The notes: a model not told the origin generated them from the sequence alone. Counted from the first letter of the stretch, positions 7,658-15,614 are shown. The stretch is DNA of 46,772 nucleotides from Phreatobacter sp. (GCF_022843985.1 NZ_JALHMP010000033.1:1-46772), one strand, 5' to 3'. Numbers and translations are program-made.

Positions 7658-8212
7658 ATGACCCAGACGATTACCGCCATTTTCGACAGCTATGACGCCG
7701 CAACACTCGCTGTTGCCCGTGTCCGCGGAGAGGGAATCAGCGAGCGGGATATTTCCGTGCTGTCAAACGACACGACGATCGATACGTCGCGGTTCAGCGA
7801 GTACCGCCCTGATGTTGACAGAGAAGAGGATGGCAGTGGGGCTGCGAGCGGCGCCGGACTTGGCGCTGCCGCGGGCGGAGCTGTAGGTCTTCTTGCAGGT
7901 CTTGGTCTGCTTGCCATCCCGGGCCTCGGTCCAGTCGTTGCTGCAGGCTGGCTTGCCGCAACCTTCGTTGGGGCGGGAGCAGGCGGGGCCGCAGGTGGTC
8001 TTGTTGGCGCCATGGTTGGTGCCGGTATGTCGGATGACGATGCCCACGCCTATGCCGAGGGTCTTCGGCGCGGCAGCACCGTGGTAACCGTACGTGCGCC
8101 CGAGGCATCCGCGGCGCGCATCCGTCAGATTCTCCACGAGGGCTCTTATGACATCAGCGAGCGCTCGCGGACCTGGCGTGATGACGGGTGGACAGGTCGC
8201 ACGGCCTACTGA
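7658..8212 (+). CDS. YflT/GS17M-type general stress protein with glycine zipper
   Basis: The product has 184 residues. The N-terminal part (TQTITAIFDSYDAATLAVAR through ISVLSN, ~1-45) matches the heat-induced stress protein YflT domain, including the ferredoxin-like start. The centre (~60-125) is a Gly/Ala-rich zipper pair (GAGLGAAAGGAVGLLAGLG and GAGAGGAAGGLVGAMVGAGM) able to insert in membranes. The C-terminal part (STVVTVRAPEASAARIRQIL) closes the domain. ATG 7658 is preceded by GGAGG at 7648-7652; the in-frame GTG 7646 overlaps the previous stop and lacks that spacing. It ends just before a strong terminator. The role is inferred only from the family name and the stress promoter. Confidence 0.82.
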   Translation: MTQTITAIFDSYDAATLAVARVRGEGISERDISVLSNDTTIDTSRFSEYRPDVDREEDGSGAASGAGLGAAAGGAVGLLAGLGLLAIPGLGPVVAAGWLAATFVGAGAGGAAGGLVGAMVGAGMSDDDAHAYAEGLRRGSTVVTVRAPEASAARIRQILHEGSYDISERSRTWRDDGWTGRTAY

Positions 8213-8231
8213 GTCGACCTCTTCGACATCA

Positions 8232-8260
8232 AAGGCCGCCCATTGCGGGCGGCCTTCTTC
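8232..8260 (+). terminator. Rho-independent terminator after the YflT-like gene
   Basis: A 10-bp perfect stem (8232-8241 with 8247-8256, AAGGCCGCCC/GGGCGGCCTT), 5-nt loop, then a pyrimidine tail CTTC. It lies 20 bp after the stop codon. Confidence 0.8.
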
Positions 8261-8305
8261 GCGCTGGCGCTGTCGGGCTTCATGGAAACCGAGATAGGGT
8301 GTTGC

Positions 8306-8413
8306 ATGAAGCCGAGGTGGCTGATGCATCGAAAACGGTTGGGGCGTGAGTTCAAGGTCCAGGCCGTTCACTTGATCAGCGACAGCGGTGCGCGTCCCGC
8401 AGTCCCGGCGTGA
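8306..8413 (+). pseudogene. IS3-type orfA N-terminal fragment
   Basis: A 35-codon frame containing MHRKRLGREFKVQAVHLISD resembles the start of IS3-family OrfA proteins (KRxxxEFKxxAVxL). It stops after about 30 residues, with no recognisable helix-turn-helix completion or orfB nearby. It is probably transposon debris in the ~450-bp gap between the stress genes. The rest of 8414-8660 shows no gene or EcfG-type box on the plus strand. Confidence 0.45.
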
Positions 8414-8672
8414 TTGTAGGTGCGTTGCGCCAGGCTTTTCTTGCCGAAAACCGCGCAGGGTTACGATCTCGTCGCTCATTGGGGTCGCTCGGTTCAGGAT
8501 TGGCTTTGGCAACCTAAACCTCCCTGGCAATCGCCGATGACCAACCTCGGCTACACCACGCCAGGGGACACGACCGACACGACCCTCTGCTGGGTGACAA
8601 ACCGCCTTCTGAAGCGTTCCACCGCGAGCACCGAACGTGCCTACGGGGGGACCGCGATCCATGGAGTGCATG

Positions 8673-9224
8673 ATGGGAGAGCTCAAACAGTCCCATCCGG
8701 ACGATCAGGCGGCGGCACGTCGCGCCGAAGCGATTGTCGAAGCGCTTCGCTCATCCGGCAGATCGGTAGCAACCGCAGAATCCTGTTCCATCGGACATAT
8801 CGGTAGGTACTTCGCTGGGGCGAGAGGCGCTTCGCGGGTCTATCTCGGGAGCGTCATCGCTTACACTAAGCGCAGCAAGCAGCGCGGCCTCGGCGTGTCG
8901 GACGAATTGCTGACCGGGCCCATGGGCGCAGTCACACGGGACGTCGCGATTGCGATGGCGGAAGGCGTCCTTGACCTCATGGGGGCAAGCATAGCGGTGG
9001 CCACGACGGGCGTCGCCGGACCGACGCCCGACGAGGACGGCAACCCAGTCGGAATGCTCGTCGTGGCGATCGCGGAGCAGGGCAAGGCGTCGGCCGCGGC
9101 AACGTTCGAGTTTAGGAGCCGCGACGTGGACGATTTCAACGCCTGTGCAGTCAGCAAGGCACTTGAAATGGTGGCAGAACGTCTGGGTCTCGACATGGAC
9201 GGATCAAATCGCGTGCCGGTTTGA
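8673..9224 (+). CDS. CinA C-terminal-domain protein (NMN amidase family), copy 2
   Basis: A 183-residue second stand-alone CinA-C domain. It has AIVEALRSSGRSVATAESCS, the YLGSVIAYTKRSKQRGLGV block, GPMGAVTRDVAIAMAEG and ATTGVAGPTPDEDGNPVG. Unlike copy 1 it keeps the Ser of AESC, but the following residues are SIG and not TGG. Several starts are possible (ATG 8661, 8670, 8673); 8673 has the best-spaced GGAG upstream. It is clearly paralogous to the 6498 gene, yet diverged, so this is not a recent tandem copy. I found no EcfG-type box in front of it. Likely function is NMN amidase or a related amidase; unproven. Confidence 0.85.
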   Translation: MGELKQSHPDDQAAARRAEAIVEALRSSGRSVATAESCSIGHIGRYFAGARGASRVYLGSVIAYTKRSKQRGLGVSDELLTGPMGAVTRDVAIAMAEGVLDLMGASIAVATTGVAGPTPDEDGNPVGMLVVAIAEQGKASAAATFEFRSRDVDDFNACAVSKALEMVAERLGLDMDGSNRVPV

Positions 9225-9245
9225 CGCCGTAGTGCCGCTCTAACC

Positions 9246-9270
9246 GGAACACGGGATCGGCGGCGGCGTT
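9246..9270 (+). promoter_or_regulatory. EcfG-type promoter of the ligD unit
   Basis: GGAAC 9246-9250, 17-nt spacer, GTT 9268-9270 (context GCGTTTCC). It lies 28 bp before ATG 9299 of the small gene coupled to ligD. Confidence 0.78.
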
Positions 9271-9298
9271 TCCTTCCTGGATGCGACAGGAGAGGCCT

Positions 9299-9514
9299 AT
9301 GGACGTCCGCGATAAGCTCATCCTGGCGCTGGCGGCACAATTGCGCGCCGAGCGGGACACGCGACAGGCGTTTGCCGACGCGGTGCGCGGCGGACTGCGC
9401 CGCGAGGTGCTGGTGGCTATGCTGGAGGATCCGGTGCCCGCAATCACTCAACTCGACCTTCTGGCCGCGGACGCCGCGGCCAGCAGCATGCCGCGCCGCT
9501 CCAGAGCCGCCTGA
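9299..9514 (+). CDS. 71-aa protein coupled to ligD, function unknown
   Basis: Short, highly charged, helix-rich protein (MDVRDKLILALAAQLRAERD, then QAFADAVRGGLRREVLVAML). No signal peptide, cysteines or known motif that I recognise. ATG 9299 has AGGAGAGG upstream and sits 28 bp after an EcfG-type promoter. Its TGA (9512-9514) overlaps the ligD ATG by one base, which implies translational coupling. That position makes a role linked to NHEJ, or merely as a leader for ligD translation, the simplest guesses. Confidence 0.65.
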   Translation: MDVRDKLILALAAQLRAERDTRQAFADAVRGGLRREVLVAMLEDPVPAITQLDLLAADAAASSMPRRSRAA

Positions 9515-12018
9515 TGGCCAGGGCCCGCACAGCCGCGAAACTGGGGGCCTATCGCTCCAAGCGCGACTTCCGCACCACCTTGGAGCCATCGGGCAGGATT
9601 CCCCCGCGCCGCACAAAGGGGACAGATGGCAGTTTTGTTGTGCAGAAGCACGCGGCTCGCCGGCTCCACTACGATCTCCGACTCGAGCACGACGGCGTCC
9701 TGTGGAGCTGGGCGGTGACGCGTGGGCCGAGCCTCGACCCGGACGACAAGCGCCTGGCCGTCCATGTCGAGGACCACCCTCTCGACTACGGCAGCTTCGA
9801 GGGCAACATTCCAAAGGGCGAGTATGGGGCCGGCGCGGTCATCGTCTGGGACCGCGGGCGCTGGATCCCGGATGGGGATCCGAAAGCCGGAATGTCCAAG
9901 GGGCACCTGTCCTTCACGCTTGAGGGCGAGCGCCTGGCGGGGGGGTGGCACCTCGTACGGCTGAAGCCACGCAAAGGCGAAACGCGGGACAACTGGCTGC
10001 TAATCAAGGCCAACGATGATGCGGCGTCGGATCGCGACATTCTCAATAACGAGCCGACCTCCCTGGTCACGGGCCTGACGGTCGAGGACGTTGCAGCGGG
10101 CAAAGACCCACGGAAGTCGGTTGCTGGAAGGAAATTCCGCAAATCCACAACGCGTGCGCTGGCCCAAGCGGGCAGCGCCGCTCCGGCCTTCGTGCCCCCG
10201 TGCCTCGCGTCGCTCGCCGGCCGACCGCCGAAGGGCGCGGGCTGGGTGCATGAGGTCAAGTTCGACGGCTATCGCGTGCAGGCCGCGCTGTCAGCGCGTC
10301 AGGTCCGGCTTCTGACCCGCACGGGGCTGGACTGGACTGCGCGGTTCGGACGCGGGATTGTCGGCGCCCTCGAAGAGCTTTCTTGCGACAGTGCCGTCAT
10401 CGACGGGGAGATCGTGGTACTCGACGATTCGGGCATATCGGCCTTCACCGACCTGCAGGCGGCCCTGTCCGATGGGCGCCATGAGGGAATGGTCTACTAC
10501 GCCTTCGACCTGCTTCAACTCGACGGCCGGGACCTTACGAGCGAGCCGCTGGTCGCCCGCAAGGACCGGCTGGCGCATGTCCTTGATGGCCTGAAAACGG
10601 GACCGCTGCGCCTCAGCGAGCATTTCGAGGATCCCGGCGAGGTCATGCTCGACCACGCCTGCCGCATGGGCCTCGAGGGCGTGATCTCGAAGCGCCTCGA
10701 CGCGCCCTATCTCAGCGGTCGCCGCGGGTCTTGGATCAAGTCCAAGTGCACCCACGCCCAAGAGTTCGTCATCGTCGGCTACCTGCCATCGAACGCCGGT
10801 CGCGACCGGATCGGGTCTCTGGTGGTGGCCTATCATGACGATCAAAGCCTGCAGTACGCCGGCAGGGTCGGCACGGGCTACCGAGACAACGTGGCACGGG
10901 AGTTGAAGAGGCGTCTCGATCCCCTGCGCCGGACCCGTTCGCCGGTCAGCGCCACTTCGGTTCAGGGACGGGGGGTCGTCTGGGTGGAGCCCATGCTCGC
11001 CGCCGAGGTCGAGTTCCGCGGCTGGACCGGAGACGGATTGGTGAGGCAGGCTGCGTTCAAGGGCCTGCGCGAGGACAAGCCGGTGGCCGAAATCGTTCGG
11101 GAGGAGACGGAAACTCCACCGCCGCAGATGCGTCGCCGAAAGAACGCCACTCCCTGCCAGGCGGTCCCGTCCGCCGTGTCGGCCTCAGTCTCCCTGTCCA
11201 GCCCCGACAAAGTCCTCTGGCCGGATGTGGGACTGACGAAATCGGGGCTGCTGGAGCACTACCAGGCCGTATGGCACCGGATGGAGCCGCTGGTGGTGCG
11301 GCGACCGCTGAGCCTCGTGCGCGCGCCCGACGGCATCGGGGAGCAGACCTTCTTCCAGAAACACGCCTCCCCGGGCATGGGCAAGGCGGTTCGCACCCTA
11401 AAGGCCGGCAAGGCCGGCGCAGCGCTGCTCTACGTCGAGGATTTCGACGGCATCGCATCGCTGGTGCAGATGGGCGTGGTGGAGATCCACGTCTGGGGGT
11501 CCACGATCGACAACGTCGAATGCCCCGACCAGGTCATCTTCGATCTGGATCCAGGGCCGGGGGTCGACCTCGAAGGAGTCCGCGCAGGCGCGCTCGAGGT
11601 GCGGGACCGGTTGAAGGACATCGGTCTGCAGAGTTTCGTCAAACTGTCGGGCGGCAAGGGGTATCACGTCACTGTCCCCCTCATCCCTGATGCCGGCTGG
11701 ACGGAGGTCAAGGCCTTTGCCCGCGGCTTCGCGGACGCGATGGCGAGGGCTGCACCGTTGCGCTACACCGCGACGCTGGCCAGGAATGCGCGGCGAGGCA
11801 AGATCTTCATCGACTATCTCCGCAACGGCCGCGGCGCGACAGCGGTGGCGCCCTATTCGACCCGTGCCCGTGACGGCGCCCCCATTGCCGCGCCGGTGAC
11901 CTGGGCCGAAGTTGAAGGCGGCATCGCGCCGAATGCCGTGAAGGTGGGCGCTGCCCTGCCGAAATCGGATCCGTGGCGGGAGTTCCGCGCTGCGGCCGAA
12001 CGTCTGGGCGAGGATTAG
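9514..12018 (+). CDS. ligD: Multifunctional NHEJ DNA ligase D (PE-LIG-POL)
   Basis: The product has 834 residues in the Pseudomonas/rhizobial domain order. The 3'-phosphoesterase (~30-190) has FVVQKHAARRLHYDLRLEHD. The ATP-dependent ligase (~220-530) has nucleophile Lys249 in EVKFDGYR and motifs VIDGEIVVLD, GLEGVISKR and WIKSKC. The primase-polymerase (~545-830) has metal-binding Asp677 and Asp679 in IFDLDPGPG and the KLSGGKGYHV motif. With Ku it seals double-strand breaks, trimming and filling ends first. All catalytic signatures are present. It is transcribed from the 9246 stress promoter with the preceding 71-aa gene. Its TAG overlaps by two bases the stop codon of the convergent ku gene. 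Confidence 0.97.
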   Translation: MARARTAAKLGAYRSKRDFRTTLEPSGRIPPRRTKGTDGSFVVQKHAARRLHYDLRLEHDGVLWSWAVTRGPSLDPDDKRLAVHVEDHPLDYGSFEGNIPKGEYGAGAVIVWDRGRWIPDGDPKAGMSKGHLSFTLEGERLAGGWHLVRLKPRKGETRDNWLLIKANDDAASDRDILNNEPTSLVTGLTVEDVAAGKDPRKSVAGRKFRKSTTRALAQAGSAAPAFVPPCLASLAGRPPKGAGWVHEVKFDGYRVQAALSARQVRLLTRTGLDWTARFGRGIVGALEELSCDSAVIDGEIVVLDDSGISAFTDLQAALSDGRHEGMVYYAFDLLQLDGRDLTSEPLVARKDRLAHVLDGLKTGPLRLSEHFEDPGEVMLDHACRMGLEGVISKRLDAPYLSGRRGSWIKSKCTHAQEFVIVGYLPSNAGRDRIGSLVVAYHDDQSLQYAGRVGTGYRDNVARELKRRLDPLRRTRSPVSATSVQGRGVVWVEPMLAAEVEFRGWTGDGLVRQAAFKGLREDKPVAEIVREETETPPPQMRRRKNATPCQAVPSAVSASVSLSSPDKVLWPDVGLTKSGLLEHYQAVWHRMEPLVVRRPLSLVRAPDGIGEQTFFQKHASPGMGKAVRTLKAGKAGAALLYVEDFDGIASLVQMGVVEIHVWGSTIDNVECPDQVIFDLDPGPGVDLEGVRAGALEVRDRLKDIGLQSFVKLSGGKGYHVTVPLIPDAGWTEVKAFARGFADAMARAAPLRYTATLARNARRGKIFIDYLRNGRGATAVAPYSTRARDGAPIAAPVTWAEVEGGIAPNAVKVGAALPKSDPWREFRAAAERLGED

Positions 12019-12836
12019 CCACGTTTGCGGGGGGGAGCCGGCGGCTTCCTGGCGGGCGGCCCGCCGAGGCTTTTTCGCAGGGCCGCGAACAGATCCACCA
12101 CGTTGTCACCGCTCCGCGTCGTCGCAGACCCCTTCCGGTGCACCGTCGCCGCCTTCTTCGAGGCGACCAGCTTCAGGAGCGCCTCCTGTACCGGATCATG
12201 GACCATCTTCGGCGTCCATTTACGTGTCCTCTCCTTGATCAGGCTCCGCGCCGGCGCCATCGCCTTGGACGGCGGCGATCGAGCATGGTCGCTGCCGGCT
12301 TCGATGCTCCTGTCGCGAACTTCGTCGCCGAACCGCAGCGTCCAGAGGATGATGCCCTTGCCACGTGGCTCCAGCATCACGGCGCGCTCCCGGCGGTAAA
12401 GAACGAGGCGCGATACCCCGACCACTGCAGACGCCGCCATGGCCTCACGAATGACGGCGAAGGCTTCCTCGCCAACCGGATCGTTCGGCGTGAGGAAGTG
12501 AGGCTTCTCAAGGTAGATCCACGGGATTGACGAGCGGGGGACGAACTGGTCGATGTCAATGGTGCGGGTCGTCTCGAGTGCGACGCTGTCCAGTTCCTCG
12601 TCCTCCAACACCACGAAATCGCCCTCGCCGCGCGCATAGCCGCGGGCCTGATCGTCGTCATCCACCAGTTTGCCTGTTTCCGAATCGACGTAGCGGCTTT
12701 CCACCCGATTGCCGGTCGTGCGGCTGAGGGTGTGAAAGCGGACCTTCTCGCTTTCGGTGGTCGCCGGCGCCATCGCCACCGGGCAAGTCACCAGCGAAAG
12801 CTTGAGATAGCCTTTCCAGAACGACCGATCAGCCAT
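12015..12836 (-). CDS. ku: Ku DNA-end-binding protein, copy A
   Basis: A 273-residue bacterial Ku: start ADRSFWKGYLKLSLVTCPVA, core FHTLSRTTGNRVESRYVDSE, the IDIDQFVPRSSIPWIYLEKPH block, and a Pro/Arg/Lys-rich C-terminus (PPARKPPAPPRKRG) typical of the DNA-contacting tail. Ku rings load on double-strand ends and recruit LigD. The ATG at 12836 has GGAGG six to seven bases upstream. The frame is open ~590 bp further upstream, but that part is the mirror of the divergent ku gene and is discarded. It is convergent with ligD (stop codons overlap) and divergent from ku copy B, sharing a 96-bp control region. Confidence 0.95.
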   Translation of the reverse strand: MADRSFWKGYLKLSLVTCPVAMAPATTESEKVRFHTLSRTTGNRVESRYVDSETGKLVDDDDQARGYARGEGDFVVLEDEELDSVALETTRTIDIDQFVPRSSIPWIYLEKPHFLTPNDPVGEEAFAVIREAMAASAVVGVSRLVLYRRERAVMLEPRGKGIILWTLRFGDEVRDRSIEAGSDHARSPPSKAMAPARSLIKERTRKWTPKMVHDPVQEALLKLVASKKAATVHRKGSATTRSGDNVVDLFAALRKSLGGPPARKPPAPPRKRG

Positions 12837-12855
12837 AGTGCCTCCAAGCTCATCA

Positions 12856-12905
12856 ATGCACGGCGGGTGTCGGCAGTTCCGGAACTCCGTCGCCCAACCA
12901 ACGTT
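12856..12905. promoter_or_regulatory. Divergent ku control region with EcfG-type promoter
   Basis: Plus strand: GGAAC 12881-12885, 17-nt spacer, GTT 12903-12905, 27 bp before the copy B start. The -35 is half of a perfect 10-bp palindrome, GTTCCGGAAC (12876-12885), so the minus strand also has GGAAC (12880-12876) facing copy A. There the 17-nt-spaced -10 reads CATT, not CGTT, a weaker match. Confidence 0.72.
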
Positions 12906-12932
12906 GCTTAGCGGCAACGCGGAGAACGGGCG

Positions 12933-13793
12933 ATGGCGGGCACGAGGGCCAACTGGAAGGGCTTCCTCAAGATCGGCGAATTGTCCTGTCCTGTCGGCCT
13001 CTACACGGCGGCATCGACGTCGTCCCGCATCGCCTTCCACACCATCAACCGGAAGACAGGCAACCGCGTGCGTCGGGAATTCGTCGATCCGGCCACCGGA
13101 AAGCCGGTTCCGCGCCAGGACCAGGTGAAGGGCTATGCGCTCGACGACGACCGCGTGGTCATGCTTGAACCGGAGGAAATCGCCAGGGCGGTTCCCGGAA
13201 GCGACAAGACCCTTTCCGTCGAAGCCTTCATTCCTTGCAATGACATCGACACCCTCTATTTCGACCGGCCCTATTTCCTGGCGCCCTCGGGAAGAGCGGG
13301 GCAAGAGGCCTTTGCGGTCATCCGCGAGGCGATGGGCAGCGCGTCTGTAGCGGCCCTCGCTCGCGCAGTGCTCTTCCGGCGGGTGCGCGCGCTGATGCTG
13401 CGGGCGGACGATGAGGGCCTGATCGCCCACACCCTCAATTACGACTACGAGGTCAGGTCCGCCGCCGATGCCTTTTCAGACCTGCCCGACATCAGGATCA
13501 AGAAGGAGATGCTCGATCTCGCGCGGCACATCGTCTCGATCAAGGCCGGCACCTTCGATCCGTCCACCTTCGACGATCGCTACGAGGAGGCTGTCGCCAC
13601 CCTCGTCATGGACAAGCTTGCCGGCAAGACCCTGAAGCGTCCGAAGGAAAAACGTGCCCCTAAGGTTGTCGATCTGCTGGGCGCCCTGCGCGAAAGCGCG
13701 GCTGGCGCGGGCGGGCCCACGAAGGGACGCGCAAAGTCGGCCGTCGGTGCCTCCAAGGCCAAGAGCAAGCCTCGGAGCAAGAAGGCGGCGTGA
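12933..13793 (+). CDS. ku: Ku DNA-end-binding protein, copy B
   Basis: A 286-residue Ku (RANWKGFLKIGELSCPVGLY, FHTINRKTGNRVRREFVDPA, SVEAFIPCNDIDTLYFDRPY). It keeps the whole beta-barrel bridge region and ends in a lysine-rich tail (GRAKSAVGASKAKSKPRSKK) that probably binds DNA. It is about one third identical by eye to copy A, so the two are old paralogues that may form homo- or heterodimers, as described for multiple Ku proteins in Sinorhizobium. ATG 12933 follows the EcfG-type box. TGA 13791-13793 overlaps the start of the glycosylase gene. Confidence 0.95.
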   Translation: MAGTRANWKGFLKIGELSCPVGLYTAASTSSRIAFHTINRKTGNRVRREFVDPATGKPVPRQDQVKGYALDDDRVVMLEPEEIARAVPGSDKTLSVEAFIPCNDIDTLYFDRPYFLAPSGRAGQEAFAVIREAMGSASVAALARAVLFRRVRALMLRADDEGLIAHTLNYDYEVRSAADAFSDLPDIRIKKEMLDLARHIVSIKAGTFDPSTFDDRYEEAVATLVMDKLAGKTLKRPKEKRAPKVVDLLGALRESAAGAGGPTKGRAKSAVGASKAKSKPRSKKAA

Positions 13794-14338
13794 TGGCGAG
13801 CGGACTACCGGCCGATCCCGTCGGCGCAGCGGAATGGCTCATTGGCAGCACCCTGAGCCACGAGGGCGCCGGAGGCATCATCGTCGAGACCGAGGCATAT
13901 CGGGACGACGATCCCGCGTCGCACAGCTACAAGGGATCCCGCGCTGGCATTGCCTCCATGTTCGCCTGCGCCGGAACTCTTTATGTCTACCGCTCCTACG
14001 GACTCAACTGGTGCCTGAACATCGTCTGCCGGCCTGGGTCTGCCGTCCTTATCCGTGCGATCGCGCCAACCCAAGGCCTCGAAAGGATGCGACAGCGGCG
14101 CGGTGTGGACGATCCGCGGCTTCTCTGCGCCGGCCCGGGGCGGCTTACTCAGGCGCTCGGGATCACCGGCGCCCTCGATGGAGTTGCCCTCCAACACTCG
14201 CCTCTGACGCTTGCACCCCGAAGCGGCGGGTTAGAGGTCGTGAGCGGGCCGCGGATCGGTATAGCGCGGGCCGTCGATCGGCCTTGGCGCTTCGGCCTCG
14301 CGGGGAGCCCCTTCCTGAGCCGCCCGTTCCCCGGTTGA
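13793..14338 (+). CDS. 3-methyladenine DNA glycosylase (AAG/MPG family)
   Basis: A 181-residue alkyladenine glycosylase fold. The catalytic Glu is in GGIIVETEAYRDDDPASHSY, followed by GTLYVYRSYGLNWCLNIV and LLCAGPGRLTQALGI, which match the human AAG active-site and DNA-intercalation blocks. It removes 3-methyladenine and related alkylated or deaminated purines in base excision repair. The ATG overlaps the TGA of ku copy B (TGATG), so the genes are co-translated and both fall under the 12881 stress promoter. It is slightly short at the N-terminus compared with the ~200-residue family norm, but the core is complete. Cytoplasmic. Confidence 0.9.
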   Translation: MASGLPADPVGAAEWLIGSTLSHEGAGGIIVETEAYRDDDPASHSYKGSRAGIASMFACAGTLYVYRSYGLNWCLNIVCRPGSAVLIRAIAPTQGLERMRQRRGVDDPRLLCAGPGRLTQALGITGALDGVALQHSPLTLAPRSGGLEVVSGPRIGIARAVDRPWRFGLAGSPFLSRPFPG

Positions 14339-14563
14339 CGGCAGAAGCGGCGCGCCGGGGAATTGCTTCCCATCCTGCTGCCTAGTCTGCGGCCAATCTA
14401 CAGCCATGGCGTGTGACGCCTCGCCGGCCCTAATGGCTATCCAGGAATCGCCGAATAGTTTGCCGCTTTCCCAAGGCCGCGATCGAACGGCCATTGCTTC
14501 GCCGGTCCGGACCGGCACCGCCTGTGTCCTCCGTCAGACGACCTCGGTAGCAAAACACAGCAC

Positions 14564-14588
14564 GGAACCAGCGGCTGCCTTTGTTGTT
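14564..14588 (+). promoter_or_regulatory. EcfG-type promoter of membrane protein 14619
   Basis: GGAAC 14564-14568, 17-nt spacer, GTT 14586-14588. Transcription would begin near 14595, so the ATG at 14619 is a better start than ATG 14598 or 14406. Confidence 0.72.
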
Positions 14589-14618
14589 GGACCAGGTATG
14601 GAAACGATCGCTGGGACC

Positions 14619-15119
14619 ATGCCCTCATCTGGCTCAACCGCGGTCGGCGCCGCTCCACCCCCTTCGTCCGCGCGCCGCCGACGGCTTGGCCGCATCTTGA
14701 GCCGAGCGGCCGCGATAAGCTTTTCCACTACTGCCGTCCTGGCCCTTGTAGCCCAATGGCAAAGCCGGCACCCGGTCCGCGTCGTCAACAGCACCAGCCA
14801 TTGGTGGCTGGGAGACGAGGGCGCGCGCACCGCGGCGGTGGATGCCAGGCACACGGTCACAGGTTTCGCCATTCACTCTGCGGCCTCTCTGCTCTGGGCG
14901 GCGGTTTTCGAAGCCGTGCGGGAGACGGGCCCCCGCCGCCCGCTCTGGACTGACGCAGTTGCCCTTTCCGCACTTGCGGCCCTTGTAGACTACGCCATCG
15001 TGCCGCGGCGCCTGACGCCTGGCTGGGAGAAAGTGGTCACGCCCGGCGGTATCGCCTGCGCATACGCTACCATGGCAATTTCCCTTGTCATCTGCGGCTC
15101 GGCCAAGGGCGACGCATAG
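14619..15119 (+). CDS. Small membrane protein, paralogue of 20915 gene
   Basis: About 166 residues. After a Ser/Ala/Pro-rich N-terminus, three or four hydrophobic segments: ISFSTTAVLALVA, GFAIHSAASLLWAAVFEA, AVALSALAALVDYAIVP and IACAYATMAISLVIC. The signature VNSTSHWWLGDE ... ALAALVDYAIVPRRLTPGWE is shared with the gene at 20915, so this is a paralogous inner-membrane family. I recognise no function. The start is uncertain; the frame is open to 14406, but ATG 14619 fits the promoter. It carries its own EcfG-type box, as does its paralogue. Confidence 0.75.
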   Translation: MPSSGSTAVGAAPPPSSARRRRLGRILSRAAAISFSTTAVLALVAQWQSRHPVRVVNSTSHWWLGDEGARTAAVDARHTVTGFAIHSAASLLWAAVFEAVRETGPRRPLWTDAVALSALAALVDYAIVPRRLTPGWEKVVTPGGIACAYATMAISLVICGSAKGDA

Positions 15120-15128
15120 TCCGGCCCG

Positions 15129-15614
15129 TTAGCCGATCCAGGGCAGTTCGACGGAGGGACGGGCGATCATCAGCCATAGGATGGCGAGGATCGCGCCGAA
15201 TGCCGGGAACCCGAAAACAAACCAGGACCAGAACAGCCAGTAGTAGCGAGAGGGCAGGGGCGCGCCCGCGGCCTCGGCCGCTTCCGCAATGTCGCGGATC
15301 CCCATCTGGAGGACTACTACCGGCAGCCATAACAGGCCGATCACGACATAAAGAACGATAGACAGCACTATCCAGCCCTCGAGGAGGTGGTAGCCCATCT
15401 CGCGCGCCAGCAGGACGCCGGTGACCGGCTGGGCGATCACGGCGGTGGCCGTGAACAGGAAATCCGCCGTCACCACGATCCGGGCGACGCCGGCGATCCG
15501 TGACGCCTTGCCGGTCGTGTGGGCCGCGACCAGGAAGAAGGCGATGCCCGTCCCGGTGCCGATCAGAACGACAGCTCCCAGAACGTGCAGGTACTTGAGG
15601 ACAAGATGGGTCAT
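15129..15614 (-). CDS. DUF2269-type integral membrane protein
   Basis: A 161-residue protein with four hydrophobic helices: VLKYLHVLGAVVLIGTGTGI, VTADFLFTATAVIAQPVTG, IVLSIVLYVVIGLLWLPVVV and WSWFVFGFPAFGAILAILW. It includes the KYLHVLG histidine and a second-helix region typical of DUF2269 proteins, of unknown function. The ATG at 15614 overlaps the TGA of the upstream gene in an ATGA tetranucleotide, so it is the second gene of a minus-strand pair with the NAD-binding/DoxX fusion. Inner membrane expected. DUF2269 genes often accompany DoxX-like or NAD-binding genes. Confidence 0.8.
   Translation of the reverse strand: MTHLVLKYLHVLGAVVLIGTGTGIAFFLVAAHTTGKASRIAGVARIVVTADFLFTATAVIAQPVTGVLLAREMGYHLLEGWIVLSIVLYVVIGLLWLPVVVLQMGIRDIAEAAEAAGAPLPSRYYWLFWSWFVFGFPAFGAILAILWLMIARPSVELPWIG

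Noticed and set aside
7763-8686. 307-codon minus-strand frame with GGAAC-N17-GTC upstream at ~8610
   Set aside because: The -10 is GTC not GTT, and the frame is mostly antisense to the YflT-like gene.
12837-13430. N-terminal extension of ku copy A on the minus strand
   Set aside because: It is the antisense of ku copy B; the true start with ribosome-binding site is at 12836.
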